A stretch of DNA of 64,000 bases from Calendula officinalis. Lineage: Eukaryota; Streptophyta; Magnoliopsida; Asterales; Asteraceae. This document shows positions 1-11,240 of the stretch, piece after piece; position 1 is the first letter of the stretch, and each line of letters starts with the position of its first letter. The notes beneath the pieces were generated by a model, which did no database searches, had not been told where the DNA came from, and saw nothing but the letters and a program-made list of their open reading frames with translations. The position numbers and the translations under genes were made by a program. Where the stretch lies: NCBI GenBank assembly GCA_963853835.1, contig OY970829.1:77188901-77252900 (forward strand), written 5' to 3'.

Positions 1-315
1 CACATGCAAAAAAAAATTTAGAGCAAGACAAAACATTTATATGTACAAGTAATTATTCTCTCACTTTCTGATCATAATTTTTCACTTATGTTTGAGATTA
101 AATGCATACAGGGTGGATTTAATGTGTAACACCGTATATCTCGTGTAACTCTTTAAAATTTATCGAATAGTGCTAAAATAGTGTTTAAATTTTTATTTTT
201 TTAATATAGATGATACACTCAAGAAAAAAAAATATGCAACTGGTGATACCCCTTTGAACTTTTTTATTAGGTCCGCCAGTAAATACATATTGATACTAAT
301 TATCAATATTTGCAG

Positions 316-473
316 GGATCTGGCCTTTTGCAGTGACTCGTTATTTTCCCGGAATGGTGATTGTCGTAACAAAGAGTTGGATAAAGACTTTAAAGAAGAA
401 AAGAAAGGATCCCCAAAATGATGATGATGAAGAAAATAGGAAATTAGGGTTTATAATGTTACATATACAATGA
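316..473 (+). CDS. 3'-terminal coding exon of an unidentified gene, cut by the window edge
   Basis: A clean acceptor (TTTGCAG) at 311-315 is followed by an open frame starting with two phase bases and reading I-W-P-F-A-V-T-R-Y-F-P-G-M, then a lysine-rich stretch (KTLKKKRK) and an acidic stretch (DDDEE). It ends at the TGA at 471-473, giving 51 codons. The preceding 300 bases are AT-rich and intron-like, so this looks like the last exon of a gene lying mostly left of the window. I do not recognise the family. The basic then acidic tail suggests a flexible C-terminus. A chance open frame is possible, but the acceptor and biased codons favour a real exon. Confidence 0.45.
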
Positions 474-983
474 TTTGATTTATTAGTATCTTGGCCATTT
501 AAAACATAAATTAATTACCTGTTTTTTTATTAATACTAAGATAATAAAGAAATCCTACCGAGTCTTAGACTTGAGTTATACAATAAACATAAACTATATT
601 CATCTAACAGACTCTTATTTCGTAGTTAAATTAACATAAATCAAAATCAGATGAGAAAAAAAACCTATTTTCGATAATTTAGGGGTGTTGTTTGTTATTC
701 TTTTATGTCCGTGTTTTGATGCAATATCTCTTCGTGATTATATTTGTTGTTTCGATAATTTAGTGGTACTGTTTGAATACGACGGACGATAATTATAGGA
801 GAAACCGCAAGAATCCACAAAGAAGCGAGAAACTCAACTTTTTCATCAATGATGCATGCTTCTGGTGGTCATTTGTCCAAGGTTAATGTAAACGTATTCG
901 TTAGTATTTTCTTAAGTTCAAGTGTTGTGTGACATAGTATGGTAGTCAGCTAAGTCAAGTTTGTACCTACTATATCTCTTTAA
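474..983. other. Intergenic, AT-rich, no gene seen
   Basis: This stretch probably holds the 3' UTR of the edge gene, followed by AT-rich DNA. The short element TTTCGATAATTTA occurs twice (about 669 and 751). I see no coding frame. Confidence 0.4.
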
Positions 984-2734
984 CTAGGTTATAACCCGTG
1001 AAAAATCACGGGCTGTCAATAATTTTACTGAACGTAATTTTTATAAAAAATAATTTTTTTATCGTTAATTGCATGATTATTATATATGCGTTAAGAAAAT
1101 ATATGTTGCTTCTAAATCAATGTGCAGATGATATAATTCGAGGTTTATTACCATTACATAAGCTAATTTTCTGCTAAATATTACTTAGTAATATACCAAC
1201 TTTTAAAATTAACATATGATTTGGCAAACCATAAAGTATAAAACCATTTTGCACATTTGATTAGTATATACTTCCAGATTTGTCATTTAAAAATTTGAAC
1301 GACATATGCTATTTGAACATAAATATTCATTTTCTGCTCTTGAAATATTAATATATATACATAAAAATATACAATTATTATGTTGTCGTTGTCACTATAA
1401 AGATCATCATATATAAACATTGTATTACCCGTGGGTTGCTTGGATACATCATTTATTAATTGGTTATAAACTTGAAGTTGTAAGTTTGTGTGGTTCCATC
1501 TTAAAACCAATTGGTTGTAGGAAGAGTAGCCCTAGGATTTATTATAAGCACATTACAGATTCATCTGTTGTCCAATGTGAGACATCTCAACAGAAGTGTG
1601 TACTAACAATACACTAAAAACTAAGAAACACACAATCAATAAAATGATACATCAATTATTAATTTGCAAGATCCAAATGATCAAAAATGAATAGTAGTAT
1701 CTTATTTAATAAGTAAAGCAAAACTGAACTTTGCCTAAGGAATATCAATATTTGTTAAAAATAAATAAATAAATAATGCTCCAAGTCTAATGTATGAACC
1801 ATCTTTGAATTATTGATCGCAAAAAAAATGTCGCTAACTTATGATCATTGGGGACCTTACGGGTGTTAAATCTGTTGCGTTGACTGGATTCCAGATTAGT
1901 CCCATTTTTCTCTTTCTCCGGATCCACCTGACTTGAATTAGAGAAAAAAAACATTCTAGCAAATATGAATCACAATACATGGGTTGAGAAAAAAATATCA
2001 ATAGAATGACGAAAACAGATTGCAAGACTATTAGAAACAACTAAAAATAGCAAATCAAGATTCAAGATGCAAAACTTTTAACACTCTATCAAACTTTAAA
2101 TCAAGTTAACTCCAAGATTTGGATGCTGGCTGATGATTGCTTCAAAAATCACATGTTAACTACGTAAATCTAGAAAATACATGTATTAGGCTGCTCCAGT
2201 TTTATGGAACCAATTGTTTTTTGGTGAATGAGGCTGCTGTTTTGTCCTTGAGGTGCATGAAAGTTGTAAGGTTTATATAGATTATTTTTATGAACTTTGA
2301 AACTGTGATTCATTGTATATTTGTATACCTGCCTCAATTTGCCAAATCGTAATTTACACAATAATTCCTAAAATTATGTGATTGTATTAGGCAGAGCAAT
2401 CATCCCGTAATTTAAATAATAATTCGTAAAATATTAGGAATGTATTATGGCAAATTGAAATAATATTCTCACAAATTAGGCAGGCTTTAAAGAGATATAG
2501 CATTCCTAATTTTATTTAGAGCAAACATTTCGTAATTAATTGTCTTTAAGCATTGCCTTAAATAGAATGCTAAATCATAGCATTGCCTCTAAATATATGC
2601 TTCAGACGTCTACCTTTAATCTAATGGGCGGGAAAATATTAAAAATGGCCAATAGGATGTTGCCATGTGGCAAAGTGGCTACCTAAGGAAGTGCCACGTG
2701 GCATCATAAAGCTTATTTTATTAGTATTAATAGA
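984..2734 (-). mobile_element. Non-autonomous Helitron, both ends recognisable
   Basis: Read on the minus strand, the element starts with TCTATTAATACTAATAAAAT at 2734 and ends with CTAG at 987-984. Seven bases before the CTAG is a perfect hairpin, CCCGTGA-TTTT-TCACGGG (plus positions 996-1013). The flanking bases are A on the 5' side and T on the 3' side, the expected A^T Helitron insertion site without target duplication. Length is about 1.75 kb. No Rep/helicase frame is present and its short open frames look like chance, so it is non-autonomous. The TC start, CTRR end and 3' hairpin are the standard Helitron signature. The pairing of these two ends is inferred. Confidence 0.72.
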
Positions 2735-3361
2735 TTGGAAACGATATGAGTCAATAATATGGTGTTTATTTATATAATCAAGTATGGTGGCTTTACATTT
2801 TTCGTCTCTTAAAACTCAATTTAGATACAATAATAACTCGATAATGTATTATGTAAGTTGATTTATTTACCATAATATACTTATAAGTTGTTTCATATGT
2901 ATAAAACAAATTTTAGACTAGTAGTAATGGTGACCAGTGTCATATTAGATTCGCCTCAATATTCTCTCTTCAGATTAAATATATGATCAGGCCTTCATAG
3001 TTATGAATAAAACCGCACTAATAAATCATCAAATCATAAAATACAACACTTTATGCATAATACACCCAAAAATGGGGGGATATAGGGTTTGGTCACCCAT
3101 TATGCCCAATCTTAGATGGTCAAAATATACTTTTAGTAAGGAGAAATTGTTTGCCTAACACTATGATTCGTTGGTAATAGACTAATAGTAGGATTCGTTG
3201 CCTAATGAAGTGGTACATGTGATGTTAGACAACTACTGTTTATTGGATAGAAAAGGATTAAACTTTTAAGTAGAAATGGATGCTAATCAAAATCTGTGGC
3301 CGTGCCAAAGTGCAAACTTGGAAAGTTTAAATCTTTATGCGTAGAATGAATGTCATCTAAA
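2735..3361. other. Intergenic, no gene seen
   Basis: AT-rich DNA between the Helitron and the tRNA gene. No coding frame or recognisable repeat stands out. Confidence 0.35.
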
Positions 3362-3435
3362 GACCGCATAGCGCAGTGGATTAGCGCGTTTGACTTCGGA
3401 TCAAAAGGTCGTGGGTTCGACTCCCACTGTGGTCG
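3362..3435 (+). tRNA. tRNA-Arg (anticodon TCG)
   Basis: A 74-base cloverleaf can be folded. The acceptor stem is GACCGCA against TGTGGTC (one G-T pair). The D-arm contains the A-box TAGCGCAGTGGATTAGCG. The anticodon stem is TTTGA/TCAAA around the loop CTTCGGA, whose anticodon TCG reads CGA arginine codons. The T-arm contains the B-box GGTTCGACTCC. The discriminator base is G and CCA is not encoded, as usual for nuclear genes. There is no intron. A long T-run follows directly. Confidence 0.96.
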
Positions 3436-3436
3436 A

Positions 3437-3452
3437 TTTTTTTTTTTTTTTT
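3437..3452 (+). terminator. RNA polymerase III terminator T-run
   Basis: Sixteen consecutive T residues begin two bases after the mature 3' end of the tRNA-Arg gene, the expected Pol III stop signal. Confidence 0.85.
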
Positions 3453-3827
3453 GCTTTTATATTCCATATCTTCTTAAGGATCTGACCGAATCAGAGGAAG
3501 GACTCTGGATTAGCCATTTCAGAGCAAATCAAACATCCCCAAAGAAATAATTGTTGCATGGAACCCATAATAATGATGAATATGAGTAGTAATAACTAAT
3601 AAGTCTAAAACAAGATTCGGACACATGATAACATTGACAGTGAAAATCATAATAAAAAGTTAACATAGGACACATGTCAAGCAAGAAAAACATTAAGGTG
3701 TGATTTGGTTCTGAATGAAATCTATGAAAATTTAGTTTTAGATAGATAATCGTACATGCATATATGCATAAGTGTACTACAACGGTTAATCAATAATCAT
3801 TAACCAACTTTATGATTATGCGTACAA

Positions 3828-4217
3828 GAAGTGGGATCCGGTGAGGACTCTAAAAACGACGAGGACTCGTGAGGACACCTCAAAAAAATTTCAAAAAATC
3901 CCGAAAAAATATATACAACTCACCATGATTATTACTACATTTGACCAAAAAAAAATTTCGAAAAAAAAATTATGATCCACTTTTTTTTGCGGATCATAAC
4001 AATGATCAATATTTTTTTTGTGGATCATTATTATGATCCATATTTTTTTTTTTGGATCATTTTTGAAAAACTTTTTTTTTTTGGATCTTATAGGCTGCGA
4101 TTTAGATATTTAAAAAATAAATTTTTTTGAAAAAAGTTTGTTTTGGATCATTTTTAGTGTTTTTTTGGAGTCCTCGCAGTCCTCACCGGGAAAAGAGTCC
4201 TCACCGGGTCCGGACCC
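3828..4217. mobile_element. Mutator-like MITE with 10-bp target duplication
   Basis: The 390-bp element has near-matching inverted ends: GTGGGATCCGGTGAGGACTC on the left, and GGTCCGGACCCGGTGAGGAC when the right end is reverse-complemented. It is flanked on both sides by the direct repeat ATGCGTACAA (3818-3827 and 4218-4227). The interior is rich in A/T runs and GGATCAT palindromes and has no coding capacity. A 9-10-bp target duplication with terminal inverted repeats is typical of Mutator-like elements. The superfamily call rests on duplication length only. Confidence 0.75.
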
Positions 4218-4520
4218 ATGCGTACAATATATTATTCTTATCACTCATTACATCGAAGTTCTTATTTCTCTTAAATTTATGTTTAAAATAAAATTAACAT
4301 TTCTTAAACTTGATGGAGTCCATTCAATAAAATAATATTATTGTATATCAAAGACTCATAACTAACTGTTTTTTTTTTTCCATTTAAACTAACCTTATAT
4401 TTTAATCAAAATCATTACTATAGATTGCCAACTATCCCAAAGCTTTTTAGACTAATGTAATATCCTTAAAATCTTAAACATTGTCCCCCCAATAAATTTC
4501 CATAAATCTGTTTTACTGTT

Positions 4521-4755
4521 TTTTTTTTGAAAACGGCAAATAATATCAACGGAAGCCTACTCGCAATATTTCAACGAGCACCCCCGGGTTCGAGCTCCTT
4601 TACAGTGCAATCCCAGCTTCCATAGGGATTTTCAGGGAAAAATTCCTCATACTTGACACCACAAGAGGTGTTTACATGAATCGAACTCTCGACTTCACGC
4701 CTCATGTGAGAGTAAAACTCATGCATCAATTCAGCTGTGCTAGACATCATTTGCT
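4521..4755 (-). mobile_element. tRNA-derived SINE with 17-bp target duplication
   Basis: Read on the minus strand, the head contains an A-box-like TAGCACAGCTGAATTGATGC and, about 40 bases on, a B-box-like GAGTTCGATTC. The body ends in an A-run (plus-strand T-run at 4519-4528). Matching 17-bp direct repeats flank it (4504-4520 AAATCTGTTTTACTGTT, and 4756-4772 with one C/T difference). A truncated relative of its 3' end lies at 40280-40334. Pol III promoter boxes, an A-tail and a long target duplication together define a plant SINE. Confidence 0.78.
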
Positions 4756-4852
4756 AAATTTGTTTTACTGTTAGACACTTAAATATGAGTAACTCTCTTC
4801 ATCATTCTTTTTACATCACCACGACTTTTTCCCCGACCCAATAAAATATATA

Positions 4853-4968
4853 TATCCTCCTATTCAAACTAAATGATACACTTTCCCTTTTAATATAAAA
4901 AATATACTTCATTCTCAAAAACAGTGAAACTTAAAATGTATCACTTATTTTGAATCGAAGGAAGTATA
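4853..4968. repeat. Short MITE remnant of the 'CTCC...GGAG' family
   Basis: The inverted ends pair TATCCTCCTATTCAAACTAA with a right end of TTGAATCGAAGGAAGTATA, and the inner portion ATGATACACTTT pairs with AAATGTATCACTTATTT. It resembles the Stowaway-like copies at 47450-47768. It carries no coding sequence. Confidence 0.6.
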
Positions 4969-5516
4969 TACATTACTCTCTCTCTCACCCTTTTATACCA
5001 CCGCCAGTCACTGCCTCTTTCATTAGTGACTGCTAACAATATCATAAAACTGCTATTTTATATGAGTACAATTTAAATTTATACTAAGTAATTGAAATTG
5101 TTATTAACGTTTCCTTGTATTAATAAAAAAATGTAAGAAATGAATAATTATGGCATTTAAAGTGATTCCGTAGTGATATCACCACAGTTTGATATTCACA
5201 CCAAACGTGACGTAATAACAAGTGATATTCATATTAAAATAAATAAAAATTTACTAATAAAAAGTTTCCATAAAATTAATTTCTTTGCATCTTCAAACCC
5301 CACCATCTTTCTATCCCTCGTTCACGAATCAGGGATCACAGGGGGGCTGTTACACGAGCACAATCGAACCTCTCGATCTCAAACCCCTCAATTAGATCGG
5401 AGATTCTGTGTAACTCAATCTCTCCTTCTGTTCCGGTTGTTTCGTTAGATCTATCACTCGAATCTTAGGGTTCAGAAGCTAATAATCGATTCAATCCCAA
5501 ATTTTATTAATTCACA

Positions 5517-7175
5517 ATGGTAAGCTTCCAATTTCTACTTGATTCTCATTTCCGGTGTTGTGGTTTAGATCCGGTTTTAAATCGTTGATTAATTGACATT
5601 TGATCATTGTTTAATTACATTACTGATGTTGAATATCGATGAGATTGTTTACTAACTGAAACTTCATTTTTTGTTGTTTCATTTTCGCTCTGGAATAGCC
5701 TCTCAGGCTCGATATCAAGGTACTGTTAGCTGTTTTAATTTGTTTTGATTTCTGATGTAAGACATTTGCTCAATAATTAGTTTTTGTTTTCAATTTTGGC
5801 AGAGGAAGCTTGCTCAAAGATCAGAAAGAGTGAAATCTGTGGACCTACATCCAACAGAACCATGGTAATAATACATGTTTTTGGTAGTATGCATACTGAT
5901 CAAGTGATCAGACATTGTTTACAGCTTACATTTTGCTTTTACTTCTGTCTTTTCACAGGATTCTTACAAGTTTATATTCAGGAACAGTCTGCATATGGGA
6001 TTACCAATCTCAGGTATGAAACATATTAATGCATTAAAATAGGAGTTGGATCTAGCTAAAATGAAACCCTAATTCAGTCATTCTTATTGTAGACTATGGC
6101 AAAATCCTTTGAAGTTACAGAGCTACCAGGTTCTTAATTGATATTTCTGTTATCTAAATGTGTATTAACTTTGGTCGAATTTAAATTATTAAATAATTAC
6201 ATTATATATATTTACAGTCAGATCAGCAAAGTTTATAGCACGCAAACAATGGGTTGTTGCTGGTGCTGATGACATGTTTATCCGTGTATACAATTACAAT
6301 ACAATGGATAAAGTCAAAGTATACGAAGCACACACAGATTATATCCGGTGTGTGGCAGTCCACCCTACCTTACCGTATGTACTATCATCATCTGATGACA
6401 TGCTTATAAAGCTTTGGGATTGGGAAAAAAACTGGTTTTGTACTCAAATTTTTGAAGGCCATTCTCATTATGTTATGCAAGTGACAATTAACCCTAAAGA
6501 TACCAATACTTTTGCAAGTGCTTCACTTGATAGAACTATAAAGGTAATCATAATATTATATTATAATAATAACGATTATGTTATTAATTAAACTATTAAT
6601 CATTAAATATTTTATTTTAGATTTGGAATCTCGGGTCACCTGATCCTAACTTCACACTCGATGCCCATGCGAAAGGAGTGAATTGTGTGGATTATTTCAC
6701 TGGTGGTGATAAACCGTATCTAATTACTGGATCAGATGATCATACTGCTAAGGTTTGTGTTTATAAATTATAATAATTATATATTTTTGATATATATTTT
6801 ATGTATTTATGTAAATTTATATTTGAAACAGGTGTGGGACTATCAAACCAAAACTTGTGTCCAGACTTTAGAAGGTCACACACACAATGTTTCTGCTGTG
6901 TGTTTTCATCCCGAGCTCCCAATAATTATAACAGGTTCAGAGGATGGTACTGTACGTATTTGGCACTCAACTACTTATAGGTATGTTTTTTTCCAGATTT
7001 TCAAATGTTTGTATATTTTAATCATTAGAATTCTTATTTATTTTATTTTATTTATTTATTTTGGGTGGTACAGATTAGAGAACACTCTGAATTATGGACT
7101 TGAAAGGGTCTGGGCTGTTGGATACATGAAAGGTTCACGCCGGTAAGTTATCTTGAAATGACATATTGTGCATAT

Positions 7176-7238
<63 letters not shown>

Positions 7239-10200
7239 ATTCTCGGTTCCTTTTCATTGTATTTTGAAGTCGGGTTGTATTGTATAACTTTACTTGGTAG
7301 ATATTTAAAGCACAAGGTGGTTAAAATATTCTAGCTTTTTTGCTGCTACTATATATTATCATTAGACTTTAAATATACCCGACACTTGTTTTTTTGTATA
7401 AAAAATAAATAAATCAGAATTAACTAATTTGCAATGTATTGATTGTTCTACTGTTTAGGGTTGTTATTGGATATGATGAAGGGAGCATAATGGTGAAAAT
7501 TGGTCGTGAGGAGCCTGTAGCTAGTATGGATAATAGTGGAAAAATTATATGGTCTAAACATAATGAGATTCAAACTGTTAATATCAAGAGTGTGGGAGCT
7601 GATCACGAGGTTTTCATTTGTTTCTCCTGCAAAATAATATAAAAATAATAAAAAACAAAATAAATAAAAGGTGATTTTTTCGTCCTCTTTGCTTCTCAGG
7701 TTTCAGATGGAGAGAGATTGCCATTAGCAGTCAAAGAGATGGGAACATGTGATATGTACCCACAAGTAAGTTGGTGTTTAAAAATCTATATTAAAGAAAT
7801 AAAATACATTAAATAAAAAGTAGAGTAAATTACGTAAATTGCCCTTGTGGTTTATGTGACATTATGGATTTCATCCCTTGGTTTGTTTATAACAGAAATA
7901 GTCCCTAATTTTGTAACTTGTAACATCAACAATCTCTAATCTGAAACTTTTAACGTTAACGGTTCCTAAAAAGTTAACGGTCTTTTTTACTTCAGGGACC
8001 ATTTATGTTACAAGTTTTAAAATTAGGGACTTTTCGCGTAATATAAAAGTCGAGGGACGAAATCCATAATTTCATAAAAATATATATATATTTTTTAATT
8101 TTGAATATATTTTTATTCAGAGCTTGAAGCACAACCCGAACGGAAGATTTGTGGTTGTTTGTGGTGATGGTGAATACATCATATATACAGCTTTAGCATG
8201 GAGAAATAGATCATTCGGTTCTGCATTGGAATTTGTTTGGTCAACAGATGGTGAATATGCTGTTAGAGAAAGTACATCTAAAGTCAAGATTTTCAATAAA
8301 TCTTTTCAGGTTTTTATAATAATTTAATCAATAATCAATATCTACAATTTAATATATATAAATATTTAAATATGTTATAAAAAATGTCAGGAAAAGAAGA
8401 GTATTCGGCCAACGTTTTCAGCTGAACGCATATATGGTGGATCTTTACTGGCAATTTGCTCAAATGATTTTGTATGTTTTTATGATTGGGCTGAATGCAG
8501 ATTAATTCAACGAATTGATGTTAATGTCAAAGTAAGTAATTATTATTTTATTGAATTTTTATTTCATTTTTCATTTTTGTTATTTTATTATTTAATGTAA
8601 TTTTTGTTTCATTTTTCTAGAATCTATATTGGGCGGATAGTGGTGATTTGGTAGCAATTTCCAGTGATTCATCATTCTACGTACTGAAATTCAACGTAAG
8701 ATTTTTATTTGCATATATTTGACAACATATTGTAATTACTTTATTTATTTAATTTTATCATTATTATTTTATTTATTTTTTTGGTTACAGCGTGATGTAG
8801 TGTCAGCACATCTGGATAGTGGTAAATCTGTTAATGAACAAGGGATTGAAGATTCATTTGAACTTTTGTATGAAATAAGTGAAAGAGTTAGAACTGGATT
8901 GTGGGTCGGTGACTGTTTTATTTACACTAATACTTCATGGAGACTTAATTACTGTGTTGGTGGTGAGGTAATAAATTCTGTTAAAAAATAACTGTCGTGA
9001 AAAGACTTACTTTTATGGCTTATTCAATGTTATAAATCTTTTTTATTTATATTTCAGGTAACTACCATGTTTCATTTGGATAGACCGATGTATCTTCTAG
9101 GATATCTAGCCAATCAGAGCAGAGTTTATCTTATTGACAAAGAATTCAAGTGAGTGGGTCCCACAATGTTAATTTTGATAAAAGAATAAGTAAAATAATA
9201 AAAAGTAAAAATCTTTGCTAATATGGTTATTTAAATTTTAGTGTTATTGGATATACTTTGCTTCTTAACTTAATCGAGTATAAGACACTTGTGTTGCGTG
9301 GAGATATAGAACGAGCTAATGGAGTTTTACCCTCAATTCCAAAAGAGCATCATAATAGGTAAAGTTTGAGTTTTTTTTTTTTTTTTTTTTTTTATACTTT
9401 TAATATTGATGTATTAATTTGATAAATACATATATAATTTTATACTTGATATAATGTTGATTTTTAGTGTTGCACGTTTTTTGGAATCACGTGGTATGGT
9501 TGAAGAGGCTTTGGAAGTTGCTATAGATACTGATTATAGATTTGAACTGGCAATTCAGCTCGGTAAACTTGAGATTGCACAGGTATATATTAACCTTTTC
9601 AATTATATTATTATTATTATTATTATCAATAATATTAATTATATAATGTTGATGCATACAGGATATTGCCCTAGTAGCAGAAAGTGAGTCAAAATGGAAG
9701 CAATTGGGTGAATTAGCCATGTCTGCTGGAATGGTATTTCAAAACTTTTTCTGAAAAAGATAAAGTTTTAATCTTTTTTATAATCCCTTAAAATTTAAGA
9801 TAAAAATATAAATATTTAAGTGATTATTTATAATGTTTGGGCCATTGCAGTTGGAAATGGCAGAGGATTGTTTGAAGCATGCAAATGATTTGAGTGGTTT
9901 ACTGCTCCTTTATTCCTCTTTAGGAGATGCTGAAGAGATTGAAAAACTTGGAAATCTTGCAAAAGAAAATGGAAAAAATAATGTTGCGTTTGCTTGTTTG
10001 TTTATGTTGGGTAAATTAGAAGACTGTTTGCAGTTGTTAATCGACAGGTAAATCCTACATTCATATGGGCGGGTCAGGCGGGTTCAATAACGGGTCAAAT
10101 CGACCCGTTCATAAGTAAACGGGTCGGAATTTCCATTTAATAAAATCCAATTTCTGAAATTTACTGTTCTTGCAGCAACCGAATACCTGAAGCTGCTCTA

Positions 10201-10598
10201 ATGGCTCGGTCTTATCTTCCCAGTAAGGTTTCTGAAATTGTTGCCCTTTGGAGAAAAGACCTTAACAAGGTTAGTTTTGCAATTCCTAGTATTTTAATTT
10301 TAATGGGCAAATTGTATAAAAAGGTACTCAAAATTTCAAAATTTTACATCTGAGGTCCCAAACTTCCTTTTACACAATTAAAAGCATTAATGTTTTTCAA
10401 CTAAAAGCATTAATGTTTTTCCTCTCGACCAAAATGAGGATTTTTTTCGCTTATTAGAAAATTTTGGGTAAAAAAAAAGTCCTCATTTTGGATACAATTT
10501 AATAAAAAGTTGAAATTTCAAAAAGTTCAGTGCCTTTTTCTGCATTTTGCCTTGTTTTATGTTATTATGGTTTCACATCGGTTATTATCACCTTTAAT

Positions 10599-10676
<78 letters not shown>

Positions 10677-11240
10677 TTAAGCAGGTGGTTTGACTTTGAC
10701 CTTTTTTGCATTCAGGTTAACCAGAAAGCTGCAGAATCTTTAGCAGATCCTGAAGAGTACCCAAATATGTTTGAAGACTGGCAAATTGCACTTGAGGTTG
10801 AAGCAAAGGCTGCAGAAACAAGGTTTTTTTATCCTTTTTTTAATAAATAATAATACGATTTCCATAAAATATACTGACAGATAATAATTTTTCTGAAATT
10901 ATTTAGGGGTAGTTATCCTCCAGCAGTAGAGTATGTTGACTATGTTGATAGACCACATATTAACCTAGTCGATACTTTTAAAAGCATGCAATTGGATGTT
11001 GATGATGAAGATGAACCAATGCAAAATGGAGAATTGGATCATGAGGTAACATTATTTAGGTCTTATTTTTTTATTTGTGTTTTTATATATTTATTATTTA
11101 TAAAAATTTTATGGTTGGTAAAACAGAATGGAAATGAGGAGGTATTTGATGAAAATGAAAGTCATGAAGAGGTTGCAATGGATAATGATTCTACAGATGG
11201 TGCTGTACTCGTTAATGGCAACGAGGTTGATGAAGAGTGA
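5517..11240 (+). CDS. COPB2: Coatomer subunit beta-prime (COPI coat)
   Basis: This encodes the beta-prime COPI subunit, which forms a cage vertex on Golgi vesicles and reads dilysine cargo signals. Exons: 5517-5519, 5699-5719, 5803-5864, 5959-6013, 6093-6129, 6218-6543, 6621-6752, 6832-6980, 7074-7142, 7459-7609, 7700-7765, 8121-8309, 8391-8531, 8621-8695, 8791-8967, 9058-9149, 9242-9358, 9468-9582, 9662-9733, 9851-10047, 10176-10269, 10716-10822, 10907-11045, 11127-11240. They sum to 2700 nt (899 aa), near the usual 900-930. The N-terminus reads MPLRLDIKRKLAQRSERVK. WD40 repeats fill about residues 10-300 (for example LEGHTHNVSAVCFHP with VWD and IWD dipeptides). A coatomer WD-associated alpha-solenoid (DKEFNVIGYTLLL, FLESRGMVEEALEVA) follows, then an acidic tail. 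The first coding exon is the ATG alone and the second is 21 nt. About 240 nt upstream look like 5' UTR. Confidence 0.96.
7178..7236 (+). repeat. (ATT)n microsatellite in COPB2 intron 9
   Basis: About 19 near-perfect TTA/ATT trinucleotides. Confidence 0.9.
7823..8075. repeat. MITE family A copy in COPB2 intron 11
   Basis: The left end GAGTAAATTACGTAAATTGC with GGATTTCATCCCTTGG is mirrored by a right segment GAGGGACGAAATCCATAA. Inner arms ACTTGTAACATCAAC and TTACAAGTTTTAAAATTAGG also pair. Related copies lie at 17734-18192, 25858-25975 and 61922-62084. The outermost right repeat is degraded. Confidence 0.65.
10305..10551. repeat. MITE with about 40-bp inverted ends in COPB2 intron 21
   Basis: The left end GGGCAAATTGTATAAAAAGG continues as TACTCAAAATTTCAAAATTT. 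It is the imperfect inverse of the right end, whose reverse complement reads GGCAAAATGCAGAAAAAGGC then ACTGAACTTTTTGAAATTT. The interior has a tandem AAAGCATTAATGTTTTTC. There is no coding frame. Confidence 0.6.
10600..10674 (+). repeat. (AAT)n microsatellite in COPB2 intron 21
   Basis: About 25 uninterrupted ATA/AAT trinucleotides, likely highly length-polymorphic. Confidence 0.95.
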
